A DNA stretch of 38,983 bases from Mangrovihabitans endophyticus (GCF_014646155.1 NZ_BMMX01000048.1:1-38983); one strand, 5' to 3'; shown: positions 8,425-17,325, counted from the stretch's first letter. A program made the numbers and translations. Notes: a model not told the origin generated them from the letters alone.

Positions 8425-9330
8425 TCAGCCCGCGCGGATCATGCGCCGGATGACCCCGGCCGCCCGATCGGCGACCAGGTGCCCGGCGGGGCGGGTCACC
8501 AGGTCACTGAGCGCGAACATGTCCATCACCTCGCCGAGGCGCTGCCAGTGGGCCGGCGGGGGCAGCTCGTCCGGCTGGTGCGCGGCGAATGCCGCGGTGA
8601 ATCCGGCCAGGAAACCGTCCGGGTAGTCCGCGCCGAACCGGGCCATGTTCGCCGCATCCCCGTACGCGCATCCCGCGATGCTGAACTCCCAATCCAGCAG
8701 TGCCTCCACCCGCCAGGCCGGGCCCGTCCCGGAGACCAGGATGTTCTTCGGGTTGAGATCGGCGTGTACCAGGCGCGCATGCTCGTCGATCTCGCGCAGG
8801 TCCGGCGCCCGCCGCGCGCACAGCGCCGCCCATGCCCGGCGGGTCGCGGCGTCCAGCCGTTCTTCCGGCACCGTCGCCATGCACCCGTCCGCGAACGGCG
8901 CCAGTTGCTGCGACCACGGCGGTTGCGGGCCCACCGCGAGGTCGGCGCCGGTGAAGAAGCCCGGCCGCGCGAACCGCACCGCGGACACGGCCGCCGCCAC
9001 CCGGCCCACCTCGGCGCCGAGGGCGCGCGCGGACGGGGGATCGTGCGTCATCGTCGCGAGAGCATGCTCCAGCAGCGTGCCCTTCACGTGCTCGATCACC
9101 ATCAGCCACGGCCGGGCGAGCAGCACCCCGGGAACCGGGACATGCCGCGCGGCGGCGGCCATCACGGCGGCCTCGACCCCGGTGCCGGCGCCGCCGACGC
9201 GCGCCACCACGGTGCCCGCGGAGGTGGTGAGCAGGGACGTCTCGTGCGAGAAGCCCCCGGCCAGCGTGGTGACCGAGGTGAGGTCGGCGCCCAGCTCGGC
9301 GGCGATGTCGCGGGCCGTCGTGGTGTGCAT
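8425..9330 (-). CDS. Aminoglycoside-phosphotransferase (APH/choline kinase) family protein
   Basis: The 301-residue soluble kinase-like enzyme transfers phosphate to a small molecule. The catalytic loop is LVHADLNPKNIL with H189, D191 and N196; the metal-binding motif is LLDWEFS with D213; the N-lobe has a GGFSHET glycine-rich turn. These are the hallmarks of the APH family, which covers antibiotic kinases, homoserine and choline kinases and many unassigned members. No substrate can be inferred. It is monocistronic and diverges from the GH9 gene across a 153-nt region. Start ATG 9330 gives full family length. Confidence 0.88.
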   Translation of the reverse strand: MHTTTARDIAAELGADLTSVTTLAGGFSHETSLLTTSAGTVVARVGGAGTGVEAAVMAAAARHVPVPGVLLARPWLMVIEHVKGTLLEHALATMTHDPPSARALGAEVGRVAAAVSAVRFARPGFFTGADLAVGPQPPWSQQLAPFADGCMATVPEERLDAATRRAWAALCARRAPDLREIDEHARLVHADLNPKNILVSGTGPAWRVEALLDWEFSIAGCAYGDAANMARFGADYPDGFLAGFTAAFAAHQPDELPPPAHWQRLGEVMDMFALSDLVTRPAGHLVADRAAGVIRRMIRAG

Positions 9331-9397
9331 CGGGACAGTATCCGCGTCCGCCGCGCGCGAAACTTACCGGCGTCGCGCTTCGATTGTTTCGACATCG

Positions 9398-9426
9398 TTG
9401 ACAGGCGGTGACCGGGACATCAACAT
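9398..9426 (+). promoter_or_regulatory. Putative promoter of the GH9 gene
   Basis: A perfect TTGACA (-35, 9398-9403) lies 17 nt before CAACAT (9421-9426), a weak -10. The predicted start of transcription, near 9433, lies just before the CebR box at 9442-9455, a standard place for a repressor to act. Confidence 0.5.
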
Positions 9427-9441
9427 ATCTGCATCGGCCTC

Positions 9442-9455
9442 TGGGAGCGCTCCCA
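9442..9455. promoter_or_regulatory. CebR operator
   Basis: TGGGAGCGCTCCCA is a perfect 14-bp palindrome identical to the box bound by CebR, the LacI-family cellulose/cellobiose-utilisation repressor of Streptomyces. It lies 29 nt upstream of the endoglucanase start codon and downstream of the predicted promoter. This predicts induction by cello-oligosaccharides. No cebR gene is in the window. Confidence 0.9.
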
Positions 9456-9483
9456 GGATGTCCCCTGCCCGAGGAGGCTTTTC

Positions 9484-11682
9484 ATGATCCGTCGACCGTT
9501 GGCGGCCGTGTCCGCCGGCGTTCTGCTGACCGCCCTGGTCGCCGCGCCGGCCCGCGCCGACGAGATAGAGCAAGTGGTCAACGGCGGCTTCGATGGCACC
9601 ACCGACCCCTGGTGGTCCACGTCCGGCATCCCGATGACCCTGGACGACGGCCGGGCCTGCATCGACGTGCCCGGCGGCACCACCAACCGGTGGGACGTCG
9701 CCATCGGACAGAACGACATCGACCTCGTCGAGGGGGAGACCTACCGCTTCACCTTCGACACCTCCGGCAGCACCGACGGGCACGCCGTGCGGGCCATCGT
9801 CGGCGACGCGCAGGCGCCGTACGACACGTACTTCGAGGCCGCCGCCGGTCAGGACACGTTCACCGCCCCGGTGAGCAGCGACCACGCCCAGGTCGCGTTC
9901 CAGGTGGGCGGCGGCGCCGAAGGGTGGCGGTTCTGCCTCGACGACGTGTCGCTGCTGGGCGGCGTGCCGCCCGAGGTCTACCAGCCGGACACCGGGCCGC
10001 GGGTGCGCGTCAACCAGGTCGCCTACCTGCCCCGCGGGCCGAAGAACGCCACCCTCGTCACCGACGCGCAGACCGCCCTGCCGTGGCAGTTGCGCGACGA
10101 GCGGGGACGGGTGGTGGCCCGCGGACGCACCGATCCGCGCGGCGTCGACGAGTCGTCCGGGCAGAACGTGCACCGCATCGACTTCGGCCGGTACCACCGC
10201 TCCGGCTCCGGGTTCACCCTGGTTGCCGACGGGGAGACCAGCCGGCCGTTCGACATCGACGCCGACGCGTACGACACCCTGCGCACCGACGCGCTGAAGT
10301 TCTTCTACACCCAGCGCAGCGGCATCGCCATCGACGACGCGCTGCGCCCCGGGTACGGCCGGCCGGCCGGTCACGTGGACGTCGCCCCGAACCTCGGCGA
10401 CGGCGCGGTGCCCTGCCAGCCCGGCGTGTGCGACTACACGCTGGACGTCACCGGCGGCTGGTACGACGCGGGCGACCACGGCAAGTACGTGGTCAACGGC
10501 GGCATCTCGGTGTGGCAGATGCTCAACGAGTACGAGCGGTCGAGCCTGCGGCGGCACGCCGGGTCCGCCGGCATCGACCTGGCCATCCCGGAGAGCGGCA
10601 ACCGCGTACCGGACATTCTCGACGAGGCCCGCTGGGAGCTGGACTTCCTGCTGAAGATGCAGGTGCCAGCCGGTGAACCGTACGCGGGCATGGCGCACCA
10701 CAAGATCCACGACGAGAACTGGACGGGGCTGCCGTTGCTGCCGCACCTGGACCCGCAGCAGCGTCAGTTGCACCCGGTGTCCACCGCGGCCACCCTCAAC
10801 CTGGCCGCCACCGCCGCGCAGGCCGCACGCCTCTACCGGCGGTACGACCGGGCGTTCGCCCAGCGGGCCCTCGCCGCGTCCCGCACCGCGTACGCCGCCG
10901 CCCTGGCGCACCCGCAGATGTACGCCTCCCCGGACGACGGTGTCGGCGGCGGCACGTACGACGACGACACCGTCACCGACGAGTTCTACTGGGCCGCCGC
11001 CGAGCTCTACCTGACCACCGGCGAACGGCAGTACGCCCATGCGGTGCTGGAATCCCCGCTGCACACCGCCGACGTGTTCGGTCCGGGCGCGTTCGACTGG
11101 AAGAACACCGCCGCGGCCGGACGGCTGGACCTCGCGCTGGTGCCGTCCCGGCTGCCCGGTCGGGACGCGGTGCGGCGCTCCGTCGTGCGCGCCGCCGACA
11201 AGTACCTCGCCATCGCCCGGGCGCACCCGTACGGCGTCCCGTACGCCCCGCCCGGGAACATGTGGGACTGGGGTTCGAACAGCGCCATCCTCAACAACAT
11301 GACCGTCATGGCGTACGGCTACGACCTCACGCATCGCGCCGAGTACCGTGACGGTGTCCTGGAGGGCATGGATTATCTGCTCGGACGCAACGCGCTGAAC
11401 CGGTCGTACGTCACCGGCTACGGCGAGGTGTCCGCGCAGAACCAGCACAGCCGGTGGTATGCCCACGAGCTCGACCCGGCGCTGCCGCACCCGCCGGACG
11501 GCACGCTGGCGGGCGGACCCAACTCGTCCATCCAGGACCCGTACGCGCAGAGCAAACTGACGGGATGCGTGGCGCAGTTCTGCTACATCGACGACATCCA
11601 GTCGTGGTCGACGAACGAGGAGACCATCAACTGGAACGCGCCGCTGGCGTGGGTGGCGGCCTTCGCCGCAGAGCAGCACTGA
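9484..11682 (+). CDS. Secreted GH9 endoglucanase with CBM4/9-like and Ig-like domains
   Basis: The 732-residue extracellular cellulase hydrolyses beta-1,4-glucan. In order it has a signal peptide (about 1-26, ending PARA), a CBM4/9-type carbohydrate-binding module (about 28-155, starting VVNGGFDGTTDPWW), a CelD-type Ig-like domain (about 170-255, VRVNQVAYLP), and the (alpha/alpha)6 GH9 catalytic domain. Catalytic residues are visible: D328 and D331 in WYDAGDHGKY, and E712 in STNEETINWNAPL, so the domain is complete. GAGGAGG precedes ATG 9484. A perfect CebR box lies 29 nt upstream. It is a single-gene unit followed by a strong hairpin. Confidence 0.95.
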   Translation: MIRRPLAAVSAGVLLTALVAAPARADEIEQVVNGGFDGTTDPWWSTSGIPMTLDDGRACIDVPGGTTNRWDVAIGQNDIDLVEGETYRFTFDTSGSTDGHAVRAIVGDAQAPYDTYFEAAAGQDTFTAPVSSDHAQVAFQVGGGAEGWRFCLDDVSLLGGVPPEVYQPDTGPRVRVNQVAYLPRGPKNATLVTDAQTALPWQLRDERGRVVARGRTDPRGVDESSGQNVHRIDFGRYHRSGSGFTLVADGETSRPFDIDADAYDTLRTDALKFFYTQRSGIAIDDALRPGYGRPAGHVDVAPNLGDGAVPCQPGVCDYTLDVTGGWYDAGDHGKYVVNGGISVWQMLNEYERSSLRRHAGSAGIDLAIPESGNRVPDILDEARWELDFLLKMQVPAGEPYAGMAHHKIHDENWTGLPLLPHLDPQQRQLHPVSTAATLNLAATAAQAARLYRRYDRAFAQRALAASRTAYAAALAHPQMYASPDDGVGGGTYDDDTVTDEFYWAAAELYLTTGERQYAHAVLESPLHTADVFGPGAFDWKNTAAAGRLDLALVPSRLPGRDAVRRSVVRAADKYLAIARAHPYGVPYAPPGNMWDWGSNSAILNNMTVMAYGYDLTHRAEYRDGVLEGMDYLLGRNALNRSYVTGYGEVSAQNQHSRWYAHELDPALPHPPDGTLAGGPNSSIQDPYAQSKLTGCVAQFCYIDDIQSWSTNEETINWNAPLAWVAAFAAEQH

Positions 11683-11703
11683 CCCTGTCCGAAGTGGAGT
11701 GCA

Positions 11704-11743
11704 CCGACGGCGGCGACCCGCAGCGACGGGTCGCCGCCGTCGG
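11704..11743 (+). terminator. Hairpin terminator after the GH9 gene
   Basis: Perfect 17-bp arms (11704-11720 and 11727-11743) with a 6-nt loop start 21 nt after the stop codon. There is no T-tract, as is usual for terminators in high-GC actinomycetes. Confidence 0.8.
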
Positions 11744-11762
11744 CGCACGCATCGCCTTACAT

Positions 11763-11778
11763 AGTGAAATATGTCACT
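11763..11778. promoter_or_regulatory. CRP-like palindromic operator
   Basis: AGTGAAATATGTCACT pairs at seven of eight positions and has the GTGA-N6-TCAC layout of CRP/FNR-family sites (TGTGA-N6-TCACA). It lies in an unusually AT-rich patch about 93 nt upstream of the small secreted protein gene, directly abutting a TTGATA (11778-11783) that could be a -35 box. The regulator is inferred only from the motif. Confidence 0.55.
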
Positions 11779-11870
11779 TGATAGCGGACCATGGGGTCTG
11801 CGCGATTCTATTAGCCTGCCCAAAGGATCATCCATGAGCATCAGTGGATGGCCTTCACGGGGAGGTTCAC

Positions 11871-12353
11871 ATGCATGTGACACGAAAGGCCGCGCTGGCC
11901 GGAGGGCTGGTCGTGGCCGGCACGATCGCCGGCTCGCTGATTCACGCAGTCTCGGCTCAGGCCGACCCGGAGAGCGCTCCACCGAGCCTCGTCGAGGATT
12001 ACACCTATCCGGGCGCGGCGGCGATCGAGGCGTCCCGCCACATCACGCTGGTCAGCGGTGACGGCAACATCACCCTTGTCGAGTGCGGGTCGCAGAGCGA
12101 TCTGATCGAGGTCGAGTCGTACAACAACGTCTCCGACGCCGTCTACTGCTTCGCGGTGCGCGGCGACCATGGTCAGCTGAGCCTGGAGATTCCGAAGGTC
12201 TTCTTCATCTGGGCCGGTGACGAGTCCGTCACGGCGACGATCACCGTCGCGGGTGAGGAACAACCGCCGGTGGTCGTGCCGGCCAACGACGGAGAGGCGG
12301 TCGGCGCCGCCGATCCCAAGAACCACGCGGTTCTGCTCGAGTTGACGGTCTGA
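11871..12353 (+). CDS. Small secreted protein of unknown function
   Basis: I do not recognise the family. The 160-residue protein has a short charged N-terminus (MHVTRKA), a hydrophobic segment (ALAGGLVVAGTIAGSLIHAVSA) and probable signal cleavage after SAQA. The mature part is acidic and beta-rich with two cysteines (LVECGS and VYCFAV), probably one disulfide. GGGGAGG precedes ATG 11871 at good spacing, so upstream starts were dropped. A CRP-like palindrome lies upstream. The next gene, 177 nt downstream on the same strand, is the large ALF-repeat protein, but the gap does not demand an operon. Confidence 0.7.
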   Translation: MHVTRKAALAGGLVVAGTIAGSLIHAVSAQADPESAPPSLVEDYTYPGAAAIEASRHITLVSGDGNITLVECGSQSDLIEVESYNNVSDAVYCFAVRGDHGQLSLEIPKVFFIWAGDESVTATITVAGEEQPPVVVPANDGEAVGAADPKNHAVLLELTV

Positions 12354-12530
12354 CACTCCCCATCCCCGGCCGGACGCGGAATCTGCGGCCCGGCCCTTCG
12401 CCTCAACGGCCCCCTTCCCGGCGTCCCAGAGCTGGTCTGCCTTCCGGCATGCCGCACGTGGAGACGCCGCGATGTCGCGTGGCCGTGAGCAGGCGTCGCT
12501 CGCCCTCCCCTCTGGCACCAGGAGTTGCCC

Positions 12531-15500
12531 ATGCCACAGCAATTCGCCGCACCACGACGGCCGCGGCTCAGCCGCGGAGTCGCCGTGGCCGTCGTCGCCC
12601 TTCTCGGGCTCGCCGCACCGATACCCGCTGACCCGGCGCTGGCGGCGCAGCCCGTGCCCGACGACCTCACCGTCGCCACCGACCGCGCGGGCGCCGTGGC
12701 CGCCCTGGTGTCCGGCGGCGACACCCTGTCCGACGCCGCCGAGTACGCGTTGACCGGTGACCAGGCCGACATGGACGCGTTCCTGGACAGCGGCCAGTTC
12801 GAGGCCCGCGCCCAGGACCGGCGGATCGCCGTGGAAACGGTGATGGCGGCCGCCGGCCCGGCCACCGTCGAAGCGGGGGAACAGGCGCTGGCCGGTACTG
12901 ACGCCGACGTCGAGGCGTTCCTGGACGGCGGGTTCCGGCCCGCGTTGATGGTGGACATGCGGGTCACCGTGTCCGACATCATCGCCGTGGGTGGTCCGGC
13001 GACCGTCGACGCGGGGCAGGCCGCACTGGCCGCCGGTGGTGACGCGTTGCAGACGTTCCTGGAGACCGGCCAGATCCAGGCGCAGGTCGAGGACAACCGG
13101 ATCGCCGTGGCGGCGCTCATCGAATCCGGCGGCGACGAGGTGCAGAGCGCCGGCGCGGAGGCGTTGCGTGGCACCGCCGAGGACGTCGCCGAGTTTCTGG
13201 ACCGTGGATTCGCCGTGGCCCAGGCGCGGGACGACGAGACCTTGTCGATCACGCAGCTTTTGGCGCAGGCGGATCAGGCACAGCAGACCGCCCGGCGGGA
13301 GACGCTCCAGGCGCAGGAGGCCAGCGAACGCGCCGTGACCGCGGCCCGGCTGGCCCGCGATGCCGCGGAGCGAGCCGCCGACGAGACCGAGGCCGCGCAG
13401 GACTCCGCCCGCAAGGCCGCGTCCGCTGCGGGCCGCGCGGCGGACGCCGCGCTGCGGGCCGCCTCTGCCGCCCGCGACGCGGTCAGCGCGGCGCGGGCGG
13501 CGAACAATGCCGCCCGGGTCGCCTCGAACGCCGCCGCCCGCGCCGGGGCGGCTGCCGCCGCGGCCGGTGGTGCCGCGTCCGACGCCTACCACGCCGCAGC
13601 CGACGCGGCCACCGACGAGAACAAGGCGGCGGCTGCCGCGGCCGCCGCCGTCAAGGCCCGGGGCATCGCGCAGGCCGCCGAGGCCGCTTCCGCCGCGGCC
13701 GGCGCGGCGGGCGACGCCGCCGACGCGGCGGCGTCTGCCATCGCCTCGGTGCGGAGCGCGGTCACCAACGCCCAGCGCGCCGCGTCGGCCGCCGAACGAG
13801 CCGGTGCGCAGGCCAACATCTCCGAAACTGAGGCGGCGAAGGCGCGTGCCGCCGCTGCTCGGGCCCGCCGCCTGGCGACGGTGGCGGATGCCGCTGCCGA
13901 CAAGACCGAAACGCTCGCCCGGCGGGCTGCCGCCGCCGCCCGGCAAGCCCGGGACTACGCGGCCGACGCCGCGCAACACGCGCGCAACGCGGCGGACGCC
14001 GCGGATGAGGCGGCGGAACACGCGGGAGAGGCTGACCGGGCGGCGACCGAGTCCGAGAAGCACGCCCAGGCCGCAGCGGTCGCTGCGGACACCGCGACCC
14101 AGGCCGCCGCCCAGGCCGTGGAGGTGGAGCAGTTGGCCCGCCAGGCCGAGGCCGACGAGCTGCAATCGCAGACCAGCGAAGCGGTCGCGGAGGCGGCCGA
14201 GCAACGGGAGAAGGAACTGGCCACGCCGGCCGAGCTGCCGGAAGACGTGCCCGAGCTGGAGCGGGTCGACGCCGGGACGGCGCAACTGCTGGCCGCCGCA
14301 TCGGCGCCGGACGCCGCGGACGCAGACGTGCTGGACAAGGGTCGCCGGGCCGCGGTCGAGCTGACCCGCACCGGCGGTCAGTGGACCCGGGTCGCGGCTC
14401 AGAACGCCCTGGCCGGCGGGATCGAGGACATGCGGTCGTTCTTGGCCGAGGGACGCGAGGTCGCCGCGGAACAGGACGACCGCGAACGGGTGCGGATCCT
14501 GGCCGACGAGACGGACAAGCCTGCGCAACGGGCCGCGGCGGAAGCGGTGCTGAGCGGGTCACACGCCGAGGTGACCGCGTTCCTCAAGTACCCGGACTAC
14601 GACACCAAGGCGCTCGACGACCGGGTGGCGGTCGCGGATCTCATCTCCGCCGGCGGGCCGGCGACCAAGTCGGCGGGCAAGGCTGCGCTGCGGGCCGGAC
14701 CGCAGGCCGTGCACGAGTTCCTGCGCGCCGGTCAGTACGCAGCGGCCGAGCAGGACAAGCGGATCGTGGTCGCCGATCTGGTCGAGAACGGCGGACCCGA
14801 GGTGGAGTCGGCCGGCAAGATCGCACTGAGCGGCACGCGGGAATCGGTGGTGCATTTCATCGATGTCGTTCAGTACCGGGCCGCCGTGCGCGACCTCGAC
14901 ACTCAGATTCACGCCGCCACGATCCACCAGTATGTGCTGGAGGCGCAGAGTGCGGCGTCCACCGCCCAGGCGGACGCGTCGTACGCCGAACAGGTCGCGG
15001 CGACCGCACGCCAGGCCAGCGACGACGCCGATGCCGCCGCGGCGGCGGCGCGGCAGTCCGCGGATGCTGCCGCGGTGTACGCGTCGCAGGCCAAGCAGTC
15101 CGCGGCGGCGGCGAAGTCGGCGGCGAACAGTGCGGCGAACTCCGCTGCGGTGGCCCGGAACGCGGCGAACTCCGCGCGGGCCGCCGCGGCCCGTGCCCAG
15201 TCCTCGGCCAACCGGGCAACCGCCTCGGCGGTGCGGGCCCGGGACAGCGCCAACCGGGCGCAGGGCTACGCCGCGCAGGCGAAGCAGTCGGCGCTGGACG
15301 CCGGGGAGAGCGTGGAGGTCGCGGTCCAGGCCGCGCAGGATGCGCTGAAGCAGTGGGTGCTGCTCAAGGAGCAAGACGAACTGCTCACTCCGGAACAGAT
15401 CTTCTTCGGCCCGCCGCCGGACGGGGAGGCGCGCCAGACGTTCCCGTCCGACGCTCGGGCTCCGGGCAACGGGATCATCATCTTCCGGCTGTTCATCAGC

Positions 15501-16073
15501 GACAAATACTTCTACTGCGACGTCGGCGTGCCGTGCGGCAAGGGTGACGGGCGTACGTTCTCCAACGAAGCCGGTGCGGGTTACCGGGTGAACCTGGCCT
15601 GGAACACCGAGACCGGTGAACTGAGCTTCTCCGCCTCGCCGAGCTGCACCATCTACTTCTGCGTCGACCCGCACCCCATCGGCGAGGGCAACGACCTCAC
15701 GGGAGTGCACGGCGGGAACGGATCGCTGGAGTTCGACATCTCGTCGCAATCGGGCGTCGGCTTCCTGCCCTACATCAACCAGCACATCAAGATCAATATC
15801 GGCTCGGACACGGTGGTCAGCATCAAGGGTGACCCGTATCCCGACTTCGAGGTCGTGCAGTTCAAGGGCGGCGCGACGACGGGTACGGACCTGGCGCGGG
15901 CGCGGCACTACGGCCCGCTCGGCCCGGCCTGGCAGCTCAACGACTTCACCGACGACCGGGAGGAGGAGTGGCGCAACGGATTCAGCAATCACGACAGCAC
16001 GCTTGAGCTGTACCGGCTGCGCCAGGAGTACTGTCCGATCATGCCTCAGCTCGCGAGTTGCCGAAACTACTGA
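12531..16073 (+). CDS. Secreted ALF-repeat, alanine-rich coiled-coil protein with Cys-rich C-terminal domain
   Basis: Large exported protein of 1180 residues. Order: signal peptide (about 1-37, ending PALA); four ALF-type repeats of about 46 residues (about 48-232, recurring as RIAV..GG..V..AG..AL.G....V..FL..G); a very alanine-rich coiled coil (about 233-590); a second ALF block (about 600-795); a second Ala/Ser coiled coil (about 796-945); and a beta-rich C-terminal domain (about 950-1180). All six cysteines of the protein lie in that last domain (FYCDVGVPC, SCTIYFC, EYC...SC), as expected for a disulfide-stabilised extracellular domain. ALF repeats (Pfam PF03752) are known in actinobacteria, including as stalks of polymorphic toxins. 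GGAG lies six nt before ATG 12531. The stop overlaps the next start (TGATG). The C-terminal domain is not one I recognise; toxin function is inference. Confidence 0.85.
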   Translation: MPQQFAAPRRPRLSRGVAVAVVALLGLAAPIPADPALAAQPVPDDLTVATDRAGAVAALVSGGDTLSDAAEYALTGDQADMDAFLDSGQFEARAQDRRIAVETVMAAAGPATVEAGEQALAGTDADVEAFLDGGFRPALMVDMRVTVSDIIAVGGPATVDAGQAALAAGGDALQTFLETGQIQAQVEDNRIAVAALIESGGDEVQSAGAEALRGTAEDVAEFLDRGFAVAQARDDETLSITQLLAQADQAQQTARRETLQAQEASERAVTAARLARDAAERAADETEAAQDSARKAASAAGRAADAALRAASAARDAVSAARAANNAARVASNAAARAGAAAAAAGGAASDAYHAAADAATDENKAAAAAAAAVKARGIAQAAEAASAAAGAAGDAADAAASAIASVRSAVTNAQRAASAAERAGAQANISETEAAKARAAAARARRLATVADAAADKTETLARRAAAAARQARDYAADAAQHARNAADAADEAAEHAGEADRAATESEKHAQAAAVAADTATQAAAQAVEVEQLARQAEADELQSQTSEAVAEAAEQREKELATPAELPEDVPELERVDAGTAQLLAAASAPDAADADVLDKGRRAAVELTRTGGQWTRVAAQNALAGGIEDMRSFLAEGREVAAEQDDRERVRILADETDKPAQRAAAEAVLSGSHAEVTAFLKYPDYDTKALDDRVAVADLISAGGPATKSAGKAALRAGPQAVHEFLRAGQYAAAEQDKRIVVADLVENGGPEVESAGKIALSGTRESVVHFIDVVQYRAAVRDLDTQIHAATIHQYVLEAQSAASTAQADASYAEQVAATARQASDDADAAAAAARQSADAAAVYASQAKQSAAAAKSAANSAANSAAVARNAANSARAAAARAQSSANRATASAVRARDSANRAQGYAAQAKQSALDAGESVEVAVQAAQDALKQWVLLKEQDELLTPEQIFFGPPPDGEARQTFPSDARAPGNGIIIFRLFISDKYFYCDVGVPCGKGDGRTFSNEAGAGYRVNLAWNTETGELSFSASPSCTIYFCVDPHPIGEGNDLTGVHGGNGSLEFDISSQSGVGFLPYINQHIKINIGSDTVVSIKGDPYPDFEVVQFKGGATTGTDLARARHYGPLGPAWQLNDFTDDREEEWRNGFSNHDSTLELYRLRQEYCPIMPQLASCRNY

Positions 16074-16483
16074 TGCCGAAGCGTGTGACGACGGTGGAAC
16101 GTCCGTTGTGGTCGAGGGCACGGCAGGCCGTTGCGTCCGCCGGCGCCCTGCCGTGGATCCTCGGCCACCTCGGGCTCTACATGCTGGTGTTCTGCGGGGC
16201 GGCGGTCGTCTTCGAGGAGAGGGTCTCGCCCGGCAGAGCGCTGGGGGAGAACGTGAAGGCGGCGATCGTCGACGTCGGGCTCTTCTGGTGGATCGCGGTG
16301 CCCGTGGGTGTTGCCTCGCTGGCGGTCGCGCGGGGCTACCGCAACCTTCCGCGCGTCCGGTTTCGGCTGGTCACCATCCTGGCGGTGGAACTGCCCGCGC
16401 TGGTCGCGGGGGTGCTGGGCTGGTGGGAACTGCCGGTGGGGCTCCTCCTGGTGGCCCTGCTGGTGGTCCAGCCGGGACCGTAG
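16073..16483 (+). CDS. Small integral membrane protein coupled to the ALF-repeat protein
   Basis: The 136-residue protein has three or four membrane segments: WILGHLGLYMLVFCGAAVVF, a second around VDVGLFWWIAVPVGVASLAV, and a long hydrophobic C-terminal region with LVTILAVELPALVAGVLGWW and LPVGLLLVALLVV. Its ATG shares a base with the TGA of the ALF-repeat gene (TGATG), so translation is almost certainly coupled. I recognise no family. The genetic linkage suggests a partner role: immunity, anchor, or export helper for the upstream product. This is inference from context. An in-frame ATG 15 nt upstream lies inside the ALF gene and is less likely. Confidence 0.75.
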   Translation: MPKRVTTVERPLWSRARQAVASAGALPWILGHLGLYMLVFCGAAVVFEERVSPGRALGENVKAAIVDVGLFWWIAVPVGVASLAVARGYRNLPRVRFRLVTILAVELPALVAGVLGWWELPVGLLLVALLVVQPGP

Positions 16484-16509
16484 GCTGCGCCGCTTCACGG
16501 CCCCGGGGA

Positions 16510-16538
16510 TCGACAGCCTCCACCCGACAGCCTATCCT
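16510..16538 (+). promoter_or_regulatory. Putative promoter of the first PAP2 gene
   Basis: TCGACA (16510-16515), 17 nt, TATCCT (16533-16538) is a fair housekeeping-sigma promoter in the 116-nt gap. It would give a leader of about 55 nt. The downstream sequence CCTAGGATGCTTAGG is an imperfect palindrome that might be an operator. Confidence 0.5.
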
Positions 16539-16599
16539 CCTAGGATGCTTAGGGGTGGTGCCTGAGATAACCGGGCCGCGGACGGGGTATGCAGCGTTC

Positions 16600-17325
16600 A
16601 TGCCCGTCCAAGATCGCGACCGCTCGCTGGGTCTGCGGCTCGCCGCTGCCGCCGCCCTGACCCTTGCGGTCCTCGTCCCGTCCGCCCTGCTCTCGATCTG
16701 GGTGATCGGCGATTGGGGGCCGCTGCACCATCTCGACGCGGGGGTCACCGACGCGCTGCACTCGGTCGCGGAGGGCCATGCCGCGCTGGTCCGGTTCATG
16801 CTGGTCTGGAGCGTGGTGTTCGACCCGAACGCGTGGCGGCTGGCCGCGCTGGTCCTGGTGATCATCTTGTTCCGGCGGGGCGCGCCGCGGCTGGCCTGGT
16901 GGATCGTCGTCACGATGGCGGTGGGCGGGGTGCTGGCGGCGGGGCTGAAACTGCTTGTCGGGCGCCATCGCCCGGACCTGCTGAACCCGGTCGCCCAGGC
17001 GGCCGGGTTCTCGTTCCCCTCCGGTCACGCGCTCAACGCGGCCCTGGGGGCGGGGGTGCTGCTGCTCGTCCTGTTGAGCCTGATCCCGGACCGGCCCCGG
17101 CTGCGCATCGCGCTGTGGGTGGCCGCGCTGGTCCTGCCGCTGATCACCGGCCTCTGCCGGATCGGTCTGGGCGTGCACTGGACCAGCGACGTCCTCGCGG
17201 GCTGGCTGATGGGAGTGGCGGTGGTGGCGGTGACCGCGGGTGTCTTCGACGGCTGGCGTCACCGCACCGGCCGGCGACACGCGACGATGTCCCGCGAAGG
17301 TGTCGATCCGGGCGCACGCGGGTAA
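16600..17325 (+). CDS. PAP2-family membrane phosphatase (first of two)
   Basis: The 241-residue integral membrane phosphatase belongs to the PAP2/undecaprenyl-pyrophosphatase-like group. The three catalytic motifs are present: KLLVGRHRPD, FPSGHALNAA, and CRIGLGVHWTSDVLAGW with the nucleophilic histidine. About six hydrophobic helices surround them. ATG 16600 begins MPVQDRDRSLG; the ribosome site is weak (GACGGGG), but the open frame upstream runs into the preceding genes and is not family-like. It is followed 10 nt later by a second PAP2 gene, so the two are probably cotranscribed. The likely substrate is a lipid phosphate or polyprenyl diphosphate, on the outer face of the membrane. Confidence 0.9.
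   Translation: MPVQDRDRSLGLRLAAAAALTLAVLVPSALLSIWVIGDWGPLHHLDAGVTDALHSVAEGHAALVRFMLVWSVVFDPNAWRLAALVLVIILFRRGAPRLAWWIVVTMAVGGVLAAGLKLLVGRHRPDLLNPVAQAAGFSFPSGHALNAALGAGVLLLVLLSLIPDRPRLRIALWVAALVLPLITGLCRIGLGVHWTSDVLAGWLMGVAVVAVTAGVFDGWRHRTGRRHATMSREGVDPGARG

Noticed and set aside
8425..9330. APH-family gene as an antibiotic resistance gene
   Set aside because: The kinase motifs are generic to the family, and no biosynthetic or resistance context is present.
11960..11985. GAGAGCGCTCC inside the small secreted protein as a second CebR box
   Set aside because: Only the central GAGCGCTC core fits, and it lies within the coding region.
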